Origin: Erinaceus europaeus
Lineage: Eukaryota > Chordata > Mammalia > Eulipotyphla > Erinaceidae
Length of the DNA: 64,000 nucleotides
Assembly: GCF_950295315.1 (NCBI RefSeq)
Contig: NW_026647561.1
Span: 85,001-149,000 of the forward strand
Reading direction: 5' to 3'
Part shown: piece after piece, positions 20,789-34,625 of the stretch
Layout of the letters: each line of letters begins with the position of its first letter
Numbering within the stretch: the stretch's first letter is position 1
The notes under the pieces: generated by a model
The model's database searches: none
Told to the model about the DNA's origin: nothing
The model's input: only the letters and a program-made list of their open reading frames with translations
Made by a program: the position numbers and the translations under genes

Positions 20789-22994
20789 TTTGACATAGAC
20801 TCTGGCTCTGACACCAGCGGTCTCAAGTACCCCTAGATGGTACTCTGCCTCTACAAAACCAATACATTGAGCTATCCATGCATCCATCCATCCACCCATC
20901 AATCTATACATCCATCCATCCATCCATCCATGCATCCATCCATCCAGCCAGCCAGCCAGCCATCCATCCATCCATCCATCCATCCATCCATCCACCAGTC
21001 AACCAAGCTAAGTACAAAAGGAGATCTCTCCTTGAATGGTGAAGACAAACCAGGATGCATAGGTAGGTTGCAAAGGGGCGAGTTCGGCTGAATAGGGCAG
21101 AGGGGCTGAACCAGGGAATGTGTTGGGGGGTGTGGGTGTGGTGAGCTGGAGATCTGTGAGTTGGGTCACCTCTGGGGCAGGGAGGGGGTGGAAGGGGTTG
21201 CGAACAGCTGTCACTGGAGAACCATCACAAGTGCTGGAGCTGTTGAGCAGGGCACCCGCAAGAGAAGACAGACAAAGGAGAGAAGCAAAGTGCAGAGGAG
21301 AGGAGAGGGGAGAGGATGGTGAGGGCAGGAGAGGACAGGAGAGGACAGGAGAGGACAGGAGTGGAGGGGACCTGAGAAACCTACCTGGACAAAGGCAACA
21401 TACAGACATCCAGGAGGGCAGGCAGGCATGCAGGCAGCTCTGGCCTGGGCTCCCTGGATCCCGGGCACAACTCCACCTGTCTTCTCTTGGCTGCCAGCCC
21501 TTAGGTCCCTTGTCGGTCAGCACTGGCTTCCCATCCTTCCGTCCCTCTGTGTCAGGGCCCAGGCGTCTGGGCGCTGCTGGCTGACCGAGTGGCAGGGCAG
21601 TTGGGCTGCCCAGTGCCAGTGTGGCCAGCACAGAATGCCAGGGGCTAGGACATCACAGAGGGCTCCTGTGGTTGCTAGGCCACGGGGACCCCGCCCATCC
21701 AGTTGACCAGCAGCCATGACCCCCACTCTCAACTTGACCTTGAGGGGTGGTGGCCAGCCACCAGAGCCAGAGCCCCAGGCCAAAGCAGGTGCAGGTCAGC
21801 CGGGCCAAGGGGTTATGGGCAGATTGGTGTGTGTCTGGGCATGGGGCTGGCATCTGAGATCCAGGGCTGGGGACCAAGGTCCGCCAGGCCCCTGTCCCAC
21901 CATTTGCACTGACACACAGTCTTGCTGACTGACTGACAGTCCCCGCCCCAGAGATACCCACACCAGGTCCCTGGGTGCCCTGAGCTGCCCCGGAGGATTG
22001 GTGGGTGCCTGCCTGGACACATGCCTCCGTAAGGGAGGCCTCTATTAATCCCATTGCCTACTGATAGCTGCCCTCCTGCCCCTCCTCCTCCTCCTGCTCC
22101 TCCTCCTCCTCCTCCTCTTCTTCCTCCTCCTCCTCCTCCTCCTCCTCCTCCTCCTCCTCCACCTCCTCCTCCTTCTCTTCCTCATCCTCAGAGGGACTCA
22201 CTCAGGGCCCTTGGTCTAGGCAAGCCAGGGCTGCTGCTCTGGATGCTGCAGCTTCTATCCAGTGGGTGGGTGCAGGAATCTGTTCCTGTCAATCCCTGGT
22301 TCCTGGGACCTTCCACGCCTCCAGCTCCCCCCACTCTCTACTCCAGACCCCTCCACAAGGATGCCCCCTTTCCCCTTGCCCTCTCTCCCCAGGCTCCCCA
22401 ACTAACATCTACTGTGTGCCTCCCTGCACTACTTTACTGCCACCCTGCTTCTGCGCTTCAGCCCTGGGGGCCCAGAGCCAGCCCAGCTGCCATCTCACCG
22501 TCCAGCAGGGGGACCTGCCCTAACCCCCTGCCACCACACCCACACACACTGCCCTGCACACACTCACGGGCTCCCGTGCCTGCAGCCTGCCTCTGAAACA
22601 GTCTCCTTCTGCCCCCTAGCCCCCTTACAGCCTCTGCCACGGCCCCCCACAGACACCTGGGCATGAGCAGCACAGACATGCAACAAGCTCCACTCGCCCC
22701 TACTCCATTTGCTCTATGGTTGGTCAAGAACCTTTTTTGCATGCTGTAGGGGAGGGAGTTGAGAAAGTCCAATGTCCTGGGGAGCAAGAACTGCAAACAG
22801 TCCATCTACAATGTAACATTTGGTTCTCAGGCCGCCCAATCCCTAGTGCGCTGTGCAGACTTTTGACTGGCAAAAACACTCCATCTGAGAGTGAGATCTG
22901 GCTGGGCTAGTGGCTCTTTCTGTGGACTAGGACACAGAAAGACAGGGTTTTCAGGTTCAAAACCTGTACTTCCCAGAAGATGGTCATTCGCTAC

Positions 22995-23034
<40 letters not shown>

Positions 23035-24263
23035 TTTTTTATTTATTATTTTTCCCCCTGCCTGGGTAACCTGTCTGCTGCTTGTTTCTCAGTGGAAAAA
23101 GGGAAAGATCTTTTTTGGAGGGAAAAGGACCAAAATGCAGGCAGGTGGACTCCGTGGACGGTGGATGGGGAGTTTACTCCTGCCCTGGCACTAGAGCCCC
23201 AGCTGCTGTTCCAGGTGCTCTCTGATACCAGAGATCTCCGTGTGTCGTGTCATGACACTGTCTCCAGGACTGACCCTCAGGATAAGGAGATTTTAAACGA
23301 GGCAGGTCATATTGCCTTCAAAAGTAAATCCAGGGAGGTTTGGCTGTATGTCAGAGGGTTAAGGCCTTGTGGCGCTCTCGAAAAGAGGGGACAGGTGGAA
23401 GGGTCTGGGGTCTGGTGCCCAGACCCCCACCTGCAGGGGAGTCGCTTTACAGGGTGTGAAGCTGGTCTTTAGGGGCTCTATCTTTCTCTCCCACTCTGTA
23501 TTTCCCCTGCTCTCTCCTTTTCTCTGTGTCTGATGCAAGGTCAAAACAACAACAACAACCACAACAATAACCACCACAGTGACCAAGCAACAAGGGCAGC
23601 GAAAGGGGAATAAAAGAGTGCAGGGGCTGTGGATTATTTGTGGCACAGGCACTGAGCTGAGGCAATAACCCCTTGAGGCAATCAATCAATCAATCAACGA
23701 ATAAGTAATACAGGTAACAGAGATGTATATGTCCCTGTGTGCTTCCAGAGTTAATGTAAATGCACTTTTGTTTATTTCTTCATTTATTTATTACCTTGCC
23801 ACGAGAATTTCTTTTCATTGCTAAAAAAAGTGTCCCATCAAGGGTACCAGGTGGTGCCACACCCAGTTAAGCACTCATGTTACAATGCAGGGGGACTGGG
23901 CTTCAAGACCCTGGTCCCCACCTGCCGGGGGAAGTCTTTACAAGTGGTGCAGAAATGCTACAGGTGACTCTCTCTGTGTCACAAACTCTCTATCCCTCCC
24001 TTCCCTCTCAATTCCTGTCTATTTATTCCAGTAAATAATCAAGAAAATTGAAAGTAAAAAAAGAAAAAGGAAAAGGAAATATTCCACTACTTCAATGGGG
24101 CTACTCAGGACAATGCTTTCCTTGTTAAGATCCTCATAGCATAGCATATGCAGAAAGGCAAAGACGCCATGTATTTTTTAACCCAGTTTTTATATTTATT
24201 TATTTATTTATTTATTTATTAAGTGCTTATTCATTTTTGTTATTGATGAATTAATGTTTTACA
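20789..24263 (+). repeat. Unit 7 (3475 bp), end of the first block pair
   Basis: AGCC x4, A-run 34 (22999-23032), TTTA x6. CTCF-like core 22502-22514, SINE-2 23351-23615, SINE-3 23846-24081. It matches unit 4 up to the A-run (CTCTGGATGCTGC near 22236). After it, the unit carries GTGGCACAGG downstream of SINE-2, shared with units 8 and 9. The A-run before SINE-3 is two bases shorter than usual. Confidence 0.95.
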
Positions 24264-27200
24264 TTTGACATAGACTCTGGCTCTGACACCAGCGGTCTCA
24301 AGTACCCCTAGATGGTACTCTGCCTCTACAAAACCAATACATTGAGCTATCCATGCATCCATCCATCCACCCATCAATCTATACATCCATCCATCCATCC
24401 ATCCATGCATCCATCCATCCAGCCAGCCAGCCATCCATCCATCCATCCATCCATCCATCCACCAGTCAACCAAGCTAAGTACAAAAGGAGATCTCTCCTT
24501 GAATGGTGAAGACAAACCAGGATGCATAGGTAGGTTGCAAAGGGGCGAGTTCGGCTGAATAGGGCAGAGGGGCTGAACCAGGGAATGTGTTGGGGGGTGT
24601 GGGTGTGGTGAGCTGGAGATCTGTGAGTTGGGTCACCTCTGGGGCAGGGAGGGGGTGGAAGGGGTTGCGAACAGCTGTCACTGGAGAACCATCACAAGTG
24701 CTGGAGCTGTTGAGCAGGGCACCCGCAAGAGAAGACAGACAAAGGAGAGAAGCAAAGTGCAGAGGAGAGGAGAGGGGAGAGGATGGTGAGGGCAGGAGAG
24801 GACAGGAGAGGACAGGAGAGGACAGGAGTGGAGGGGACCTGAGAAACCTACCTGGACAAAGGCAACATACAGACATCCAGGAGGGCAGGCAGGCATGCAG
24901 GCAGCTCTGGCCTGGGCTCCCTGGATCCCGGGCACAACTCCACCTGTCTTCTCTTGGCTGCCAGCCCTTAGGTCCCTTGTCGGTCAGCACTGGCTTCCCA
25001 TCCTTCCGTCCCTCTGTGTCAGGGCCCAGGCGTCTGGGCGCTGCTGGCTGACCGAGTGGCAGGGCAGTTGGGCTGCCCAGTGCCAGTGTGGCCAGCACAG
25101 AATGCCAGGGGCTAGGACATCACAGAGGGCTCCTGTGGTTGCTAGGCCACGGGGACCCCGCCCATCCAGTTGACCAGCAGCCATGACCCCCACTCTCAAC
25201 TTGACCTTGAGGGGTGGTGGCCAGCCACCAGAGCCAGAGCCCCAGGCCAAAGCAGGTGCAGGTCAGCCGGGCCAAGGGGTTATGGGCAGATTGGTGTGTG
25301 TCTGGGCATGGGGCTGGCATCTGAGATCCAGGGCTGGGGACCAAGGTCCGCCAGGCCCCTGTCCCACCATTTGCACTGACACACAGTCTTGCTGACTGAC
25401 TGACAGTCCCCGCCCCAGAGATACCCACACCAGGTCCCTGGGTGCCCTGAGCTGCCCCGGAGGATTGGTGGGTGCCTGCCTGGACACATGCCTCCGTAAG
25501 GGAGGCCTCTATTAATCCCATTGCCTACTGATAGCTGCCCTCCTGCCCCTCCTCCTCCTCCTGCTCCTCCTCCTCCTCCTCTTCTTCCTCCTCCTCCTCC
25601 TCCTCCTCCTCCTCCTCCTCCTCCACCTCCTCCTCCTTCTCTTCCTCATCCTCAGAGGGACTCACTCAGGGCCCTTGGTCTAGGCAAGCCAGGGCTGCTG
25701 CTCTGGCTGCTGCAGCTTCTATCCAGTGGGTGGGTGCAGGAATCTGTTCCTGTCAATCCCTGGTTCCTGGGACCTTCCACGCCTCCAGCTCCCCCCACTC
25801 TCTACTCCAGACCCCTCCACAAGGATGCCCCCTTTCCCCTTGCCCTCTCTCCCCAGGCTCCCCAACTAACATCTACTGTGTGCCTCCCTGCACTACTTTA
25901 CTGCCACCCTGCTTCTGCGCTTCAGCCCTGGGGGCCCAGAGCCAGCCCAGCTGCCATCTCACCGTCCAGCAGGGGGACCTGCCCTAACCCCCTGCCACCA
26001 AACCCACACACACTGCCCTGCACACACTCACGGGCTCCCGTGCCTGCAGCCTGCCTCTGAAACAGTCTCCTTCTGCCCCCTAGCCCCCTTACAGCCTCTG
26101 CCACGGCCCCCCACAGACACCTGGGCATGAGCAGCACAGACATGCAACAAGCTCCACTCGCCCCTACTCCATTTGCTCTATGGTTGGTCAAGAACCTTTT
26201 TTGCATGCTGTAGGGGAGGGAGTTGAGAAAGTCCAATGTCCTGGGGAGCAAGAACTGCAAACAGTCCATCTACAATGTAACATTTGGTTCTCAGGCCGCC
26301 CAATCCCTAGTGCGCTGTGCAGACTTTTGACTGGCAAAAACACTCCATCTGAGAGTGAGATCTGGCTGGGCTAGTGGCTCTTTCTGTGGACTAGGACACA
26401 GAAAGACAGGGTTTTCAGGTTCAAAACCTGTACTTCCCAGAAGATGGTCATTCGCTACGGGTAAAAAAAAAAAAAAAAAGGTTTTTTATTTATTATTTTT
26501 CCCCCTGCCTGGGTAACCTGTCTGCTGCTTGTTTCTCAGTGGAAAAAGGGAAAGATCTTTTTTGGAGGGAAAAGGACCAAAATGCAGGCAGGTGGACTCC
26601 GTGGACGGTGGATGGGGAGTTTACTCCTGCCCTGGCACTAGAGCCCCAGCTGCTGTTCCAGGTGCTCTCTGATACCAGAGATCTCCGTGTGTCGTGTCAT
26701 GACACTGTCTCCAGGACTGACCCTCAGGATAAGGAGATTTTAAACGAGGCAGGTCATATTGCCTTCAAAAGTAAATCCAGGGAGGTTTGGCTGTATGTCA
26801 GAGGGTTAAGGCCTTGTGGCGCTCTCGAAAAGAGGGGACAGGTGGAAGGGTCTGGGGTCTGGTGCCCAGACCCCCACCTGCAGGGGAGTCGCTTTACAGG
26901 GTGTGAAGCTGGTCTTTAGGGGCTCTATCTTTCTCTCCCACTCTGTATTTCCCCTGCTCTCTCCTTTTCTCTGTGTCTGATGCAAGGTCAAAACAACAAC
27001 AACAACCACAACAATAACCACCACAGTGACCAAGCAACAAGGGCAGCGAAAGGGGAATAAAAGAGTGCAGGGGCTGTGGATTATTTGTGGCACAGGCACT
27101 GAGCTGAGGCAATAACCCCTTGAGGCAATCAATCAATCAATCAACGAATAAGTAATACAGGTAACAGAGATGTATATGTCCCTGTGTGCTTCCAGAGTTA

Positions 27201-27716
27201 ATGTAAATGCACTTTTGTTTATTTCTTCATTTATTTATTACCTTGCCACGAGAATTTCTTTTCATTGCTAAAAAAAAAGTGTCCCATCAAGGGTACCAGG
27301 TGGTGCCACACCCAGTTAAGCACTCATGTTACAATGCAGGGGGACTGGGCTTCAAGACCCTGGTCCCCACCTGCCGGGGGAAGTCTTTACAAGTGGTGCA
27401 GAAATGCTACAGGTGACTCTCTCTGTGTCACAAACTCTCTATCCCTCCCTTCCCTCTCAATTCCTGTCTATTTATTCCAGTAAATAATCAAGAAAATTGA
27501 AAGTAAAAAAAGAAAAAGGAAAAGGAAATATTCCACTACTTCAATGGGGCTACTCAGGACAATGCTTTCCTTGTTAAGATCCTCATAGCATAGCATATGC
27601 AGAAAGGCAAAGACGCCATGTATTTTTTAACCCAGTTTTTATATTTATTTATTTATTTATTTATTTATTTATTAAGTGCTTATTCATTTTTGTTATTGAT
27701 GAATTAATGTTTTACA
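24264..27716 (+). repeat. Unit 8 (3453 bp)
   Basis: AGCC x3, A-run 17 (26463-26479), TTTA x7. CTCF-like core 25966-25978, SINE-2 26798-27062, SINE-3 27295-27530. It carries GTGGCACAGG after SINE-2, as in units 7 and 9, and a private CACCAAACCCAC near 26000 (others CACCACACCCAC). Its CCT tract lacks one triplet relative to most neighbours. Confidence 0.95.
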
Positions 27717-30700
27717 TTTGACATAGACTCTGGCTCTGACACCAGCGGTCTCAAGTACCCCTAGATGGTACTCTGCCTCTACAAACCCAATACATTGAGC
27801 TATCCATGCATCCATCCATCCACCCATCAATCTATACATCCATCCATCCATCCATCCATGCATCCATCCATCCAGCCAGCCAGCCATCCATCCATCCATC
27901 CATCCATCCATCCATCCACCAGTCAACCAAGCTAAGTACAAAAGGAGATCTCTCCTTGAATGGTGAAGACAAACCAGGATGCATAGGTAGGTTGCAAAGG
28001 GGCGAGTTCGGCTGAATAGGGCAGAGGGGCTGAACCAGGGAATGTGTTGGGGGGTGTGGGTGTGGTGAGCTGGAGATCTGTGAGTTGGGTCACCTCTGGG
28101 GCAGGGAGGGGGTGGAAGGGGTTGCGAACAGCTGTCACTGGAGAACCATCACAAGTGCTGGAGCTGTTGAGCAGGGCACCCGCAAGAGAAGACAGACAAA
28201 GGAGAGAAGCAAAGTGCAGAGGAGAGGAGAGGGGAGAGGATGGTGAGGGCAGGAGAGGACAGGAGAGGACAGGAGAGGACAGGAGTGGAGGGGACCTGAG
28301 AAACCTACCTGGACAAAGGCAACATACAGACATCCAGGAGGGCAGGCAGGCATGCAGGCAGCTCTGGCCTGGGCTCCCTGGATCCCGGGCACAACTCCAC
28401 CTGTCTTCTCTTGGCTGCCAGCCCTTAGGTCCCTTGTCGGTCAGCACTGGCTTCCCATCCTTCCGTCCCTCTGTGTCAGGGCCCAGGCGTCTGGGCGCTG
28501 CTGGCTGACCGAGTGGCAGGGCAGTTGGGCTGCCCAGTGCCAGTGTGGCCAGCACAGAATGCCAGGGGCTAGGACATCACAGAGGGCTCCTGTGGTTGCT
28601 AGGCCACGGGGACCCCGCCCATCCAGTTGACCAGCAGCCATGACCCCCACTCTCAACTTGACCTTGAGGGGTGGTGGCCAGCCACCAGAGCCAGAGCCCC
28701 AGGCCAAAGCAGGTGCAGGTCAGCCGGGCCAAGGGGTTATGGGCAGATTGGTGTGTGTCTGGGCATGGGGCTGGCATCTGAGATCCAGGGCTGGGGACCA
28801 AGGTCCGCCAGGCCCCTGTCCCACCATTTGCACTGACACACAGTCTTGCTGACTGACTGACAGTCCCCGCCCCAGAGATACCCACACCAGGTCCCTGGGT
28901 GCCCTGAGCTGCCCAGGAGGATTGGTGGGTGCCTGCCTGGACACATGCCTCCGTAAGGGAGGCCTCTATTAATCCCATTGCCTACTGATAGCTGCCCTCC
29001 TGCCCCTCCTCCTCCTCCTGCTCCTCCTCCTCCTCCTCCTCTTCTTCCTCCTCCTCCTCCTCCTCCTCCTCCTCCTCCTCCTCCACCTCCTCCTCCTTCT
29101 CTTCCTCATCCTCAGAGGGACTCACTCAGGGCCCTTGGTCTAGGCAAGCCAGGGCTGCTGCTCTGGCTGCTGCAGCTTCTATCCAGTGGGTGGGTGCAGG
29201 AATCTGTTCCTGTCAATCCCTGGTTCCTGGGACCTTCCACGCCTCCAGCTCCCCCCACTCTCTACTCCAGACCCCTCCACAAGGATGCCCCCTTTCCCCT
29301 TGCCCTCTCTCCCCAGGCTCCCCAACTAACATCTACTGTGTGCCTCCCTGCACTACTTTACTGCCACCCTGCTTCTGCGCTTCAGCCCTGGGGGCCCAGA
29401 GCCAGCCCAGCTGCCATCTCACCGTCCAGCAGGGGGACCTGCCCTAACCCCCTGCCACCACACCCACACACACTGCCCTGCACACACTCACGGGCTCCCG
29501 TGCCTGCAGCCTGCCTCTGAAACAGTCTCCTTCTGCCCCCTAGCCCCCTTACAGCCTCTGCCACGGCCCCCCACAGACACCTGGGCATGAGCAGCACAGA
29601 CATGCAACAAGCTCCACTCGCCCCTACTCCATTTGCTCTATGGTTGGTCAAGAACCTTTTTTGCATGCTGTAGGGGAGGGAGTTGAGAAAGTCCAATGTC
29701 CTGGGGAGCAAGAACTGCAAACAGTCCATCTACAATGTAACATTTGGTTCTCAGGCCGCCCAATCCCTAGTGCGCTGTGCAGACTTTTGACTGGCAAAAA
29801 CACTCCATCTGAGAGTGAGATCTGGCTGGGCTAGTGGCTCTTTCTGTGGACTAGGACACAGAAAGACAGGGTTTTCAGGTTCAAAACCTGTACTTCCCAG
29901 AAGATGGTCATTCGCTACGGGTAAAAAAAAAAAAAAAAAGGTTTTTTATTTATTATTTTTCCCCCTGCCTGGGTAACCTGTCTGCTGCTTGTTTCTCAGT
30001 GGAAAAAGGGAAAGATCTTTTTTGGAGGGAAAAGGACCAAAATGCAGGCAGGTGGACTCCGTGGACGGTGGATGGGGAGTTTACTCCTGCCCTGGCACTA
30101 GAGCCCCAGCTGCTGTTCCAGGTGCTCTCTGATACCAGAGATCTCCGTGTGTCGTGTCATGACACTGTCTCCAGGACTGACCCTCAGGATAAGGAGATTT
30201 TAAACGAGGCAGGTCATATTGCCTTCAAAAGTAAATCCAGGGAGGTTTGGCTGTATGTCAGAGGGTTAAGGCCTTGTGGCGCTCTCGAAAAGAGGGGACA
30301 GGTGGAAGGGTCTGGGGTCTGGTGCCCAGACCCCCACCTGCAGGGGAGTCGCTTTACAGGGTGTGAAGCTGGTCTTTAGGGGCTCTATCTTTCTCTCCCA
30401 CTCTGTATTTCCCCTGCTCTCTCCTTTTCTCTGTGTCTGATGCAAGGTCAAAACAACAACAACAACCACAACAATAACCACCACAGTGACCAAGCAACAA
30501 GGGCAGCGAAAGGGGAATAAAAGAGTGCAGGGGCTGTGGATTATTTGTGGCACAGGCACTGAGCTGAGGCAATAACCCCTTGAGGCAATCAATCAATCAA
30601 TCAACGAATAAGTAATACAGGTAACAGAGATGTATATGTCCCTGTGTGCTTCCAGAGTTAATGTAAATGCACTTTTGTTTATTTCTTCATTTATTTATTA

Positions 30701-31172
30701 CCTTGCCACGAGAATTTCTTTTCATTGCTAAAAAAAAAGTGTCCCATCAAGGGTACCAGGTGGTGCCACACCCAGTTAAGCACTCATGTTACAATGCAGG
30801 GGGACTGGGCTTCAAGACCCTGGTCCCCACCTGCCGGGGGAAGTCTTTACAAGTGGTGCAGAAATGCTACAGGTGACTCTCTCTGTGTCACAAACTCTCT
30901 ATCCCTCCCTTCCCTCTCAATTCCTGTCTATTTATTCCAGTAAATAATCAAGAAAATTGAAAGTAAAAAAAGAAAAAGGAAAAGGAAATATTCCACTACT
31001 TCAATGGGGCTACTCAGGACAATGCTTTCCTTGTTAAGATCCTCATAGCATAGCATATGCAGAAAGGCAAAGACGCCATGTATTTTTTAACCCAGTTTTT
31101 ATATTTATTTATTTATTTATTTATTTATTAAGTGCTTATTCATTTTTGTTATTGATGAATTAATGTTTTACA
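27717..31172 (+). repeat. Unit 9 (3456 bp)
   Basis: AGCC x3, A-run 17 (29923-29939), TTTA x6. CTCF-like core 29426-29438, SINE-2 30258-30522, SINE-3 30755-30990. A private A-to-C change gives CTACAAACCCAA near 27785. GCTGCCCAGGAGG near 28910 is shared only with unit 10. GTGGCACAGG after SINE-2 is shared with units 7 and 8. Confidence 0.95.
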
Positions 31173-34100
31173 TTTGACATAGACTCTGGCTCTGACACCA
31201 GCGGTCTCAAGTACCCCTAGATGGTACTCTGCCTCTACAAAACCAATACATTGAGCTATCCATGCATCCATCCATCCACCCATCAATCTATACATCCATC
31301 CATCCATCCATCCATGCATCCATCCATCCAGCCAGCCATCCATCCATCCATCCATCCATCCATCCATCCATCCATCCACCAGTCAACCAAGCTAAGTACA
31401 AAAGGAGATCTCTCCTTGAATGGTGAAGACAAACCAGGATGCATAGGTAGGTTGCAAAGGGGCGAGTTCGGCTGAATAGGGCAGAGGGGCTGAACCAGGG
31501 AATGTGTTGGGGGGTGTGGGTGTGGTGAGCTGGAGATCTGTGAGTTGGGTCACCTCTGGGGCAGGGAGGGGGTGGAAGGGGTTGCGAACAGCTGTCACTG
31601 GAGAACCATCACAAGTGCTGGAGCTGTTGAGCAGGGCACCCGCAAGAGAAGACAGACAAAGGAGAGAAGCAAAGTGCAGAGGAGAGGAGAGGGGAGAGGA
31701 TGGTGAGGGCAGGAGAGGACAGGAGAGGACAGGAGAGGACAGGAGTGGAGGGGACCTGAGAAACCTACCTGGACAAAGGCAACATACAGACATCCAGGAG
31801 GGCAGGCAGGCATGCAGGCAGCTCTGGCCTGGGCTCCCTGGATCCCGGGCACAACTCCACCTGTCTTCTCTTGGCTGCCAGCCCTTAGGTCCCTTGTCGG
31901 TCAGCACTGGCTTCCCATCCTTCCGTCCCTCTGTGTCAGGGCCCAGGCGTCTGGGCGCTGCTGGCTGACCGAGTGGCAGGGCAGTTGGGCTGCCCAGTGC
32001 CAGTGTGGCCAGCACAGAATGCCAGGGGCTAGGACATCACAGAGGGCTCCTGTGGTTGCTAGGCCACGGGGACCCCGCCCATCCAGTTGACCAGCAGCCA
32101 TGACCCCCACTCTCAACTTGACCTTGAGGGGTGGTGGCCAGCCACCAGAGCCAGAGCCCCAGGCCAAAGCAGGTGCAGGTCAGCCGGGCCAAGGGGTTAT
32201 GGGCAGATTGGTGTGTGTCTGGGCATGGGGCTGGCATCTGAGATCCAGGGCTGGGGACCAAGGTCCGCCAGGCCCCTGTCCCACCATTTGCACTGACACA
32301 CAGTCTTGCTGACTGACTGACAGTCCCCGCCCCAGAGATACCCACACCAGGTCCCTGGGTGCCCTGAGCTGCCCAGGAGGATTGGTGGGTGCCTGCCTGG
32401 ACACATGCCTCCGTAAGGGAGGCCTCTATTAATCCCATTGCCTACTGATAGCTGCCCTCCTGCCCCTCCTCCTCCTCCTGCTCCTCCTCCTCCTCCTCCT
32501 CTTCTTCCTCCTCCTCCTCCTCCTCCTCCTCCTCCTCCTCCTCCACCTCCTCCTCCTTCTCTTCCTCATCCTCAGAGGGACTCACTCAGGGCCCTTGGTC
32601 TAGGCAAGCTAGGGCTGCTGCTCTGGCTGCTGCAGCTTCTATCCAGTGGGTGGGTGCAGGAATCTGTTCCTGTCAATCCCTGGTTCCTGGGACCTTCCAC
32701 GCCTCCAGCTCCCCCCACTCTCTACTCCAGACCCCTCCACAAGGATGCCCCCTTTCCCCTTGCCCTCTCTCCCCAGGCTCCCCAACTAACATCTACTGTG
32801 TGCCTCCCTGCACTACTTTACTGCCACCCTGCTTCTGCGCTTCAGCCCTGGGGGCCCAGAGCCAGCCCAGCTGCCATCTCACCGTCCAGCAGGGGGACCT
32901 GCCCTAACCCCCTGCCACCACACCCACACACACTGCCCTGCACACACTCACGGGCTCCCGTGCCTGCAGCCTGCCTCTGAAACAGTCTCCTTCTGCCCCC
33001 TAGCCCCCTTACAGCCTCTGCCACGGCCCCCCACAGACACCTGGGCATGAGCAGCACAGACATGCAACAAGCTCCACTCGCCCCTACTCCATTTGCTCTA
33101 TGGTTGGTCAAGAACCTTTTTTGCATGCTGTAGGGGAGGGAGTTGAGAAAGTCCAATGTCCTGGGGAGCAAGAACTGCAAACAGTCCATCTACAATGTAA
33201 CATTTGGTTCTCAGGCCGCCCAATCCCTAGTGCGCTGTGCAGACTTTTGACTGGCAAAAACACTCCATCTGAGAGTGAGATCTGGCTGGGCTAGTGGCTC
33301 TTTCTGTGGACTAGGACACAGAAAGACAGGGTTTTCAGGTTCAAAACCTGTACTTCCCAGAAGATGGTCATTCGCTACGGGTAAAAAAAAAAAAAAAAAA
33401 GGTTTTTTATTTATTATTTTTCCCCCTGCCTGGGTAACCTGTCTGCTGCTTGTTTCTCAGTGGAAAAAGGGAAAGATCTTTTTTGGAGGGAAAAGGACCA
33501 AAATGCAGGCAGGTGGACTCCGTGGACGGTGGATGGGGAGTTTACTCCTGCCCTGGCACTAGAGCCCCAGCTGCTGTTCCAGGTGCTCTCTGATACCAGA
33601 GATCTCCGTGTGTCGTGTCATGACACTGTCTCCAGGACTGACCCTCAGGATAAGGAGATTTTAAACGAGGCAGGTCATATTGCCTTCAAAAGTAAATCCA
33701 GGGAGGTTTGGCTGTATGTCAGAGGGTTAAGGCCTTGTGGCGCTCTCGAAAAGAGGGGACAGGTGGAAGGGTCTGGGGTCTGGTGCCCAGACCCCCACCT
33801 GCAGGGGAGTCGCTTTACAGGGTGTGAAGCTGGTCTTTAGGGGCTCTATCTTTCTCTCCCACTCTGTATTTCCCCTGCTCTCTCCTTTTCTCTGTGTCTG
33901 ATGCAAGGTCAAAACAACAACAACAACCACAACAATAACCACCACAGTGACCAAGCAACAAGGGCAGCGAAAGGGGAATAAAAGAGTGCAGGGGCTGTGG
34001 ATTATTTGTGGCGCAGGCACTGAGCTGAGGCAATAACCCCTTGAGGCAATCAATCAATCAATCAACGAATAAGTAATACAGGTAACAGAGATGTATATGT

Positions 34101-34625
34101 CCCTGTGTGCTTCCAGAGTTAATGTAAATGCACTTTTGTTTATTTCTTCATTTATTTATTACCTTGCCACGAGAATTTCTTTTCATTGCTAAAAAAAAAG
34201 TGTCCCATCAAGGGTACCAGGTGGTGCCACACCCAGTTAAGCACTCATGTTACAATGCAGGGGGACTGGGCTTCAAGACCCTGGTCCCCACCTGCCGGGG
34301 GAAGTCTTTACAAGTGGTGCAGAAATGCTACAGGTGACTCTCTCTGTGTCACAAACTCTCTATCCCTCCCTTCCCTCTCAATTCCTGTCTATTTATTCCA
34401 GTAAATAATCAAGAAAATTGAAAGTAAAAAAAGAAAAAGGAAAAGGAAATATTCCACTACTTCAATGGGGCTACTCAGGACAATGCTTTCCTTGTTAAGA
34501 TCCTCATAGCATAGCATATGCAGAAAGGCAAAGACGCCATGTATTTTTTAACCCAGTTTTTATATTTATTTATTTATTTATTAAGTGCTTATTCATTTTT
34601 GTTATTGATGAATTAATGTTTTACA
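31173..34625 (+). repeat. Unit 10 (3453 bp)
   Basis: AGCC x2, A-run 18 (33383-33400), TTTA x4. CTCF-like core 32886-32898, SINE-2 33719-33983, SINE-3 34216-34451. Shares GCTGCCCAGGAGG with unit 9 in the first half, but has the common GTGGCGCAGG form in the second half. Private GGCAAGCTAGGG near 32608 (others GGCAAGCCAGGG). Confidence 0.95.
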
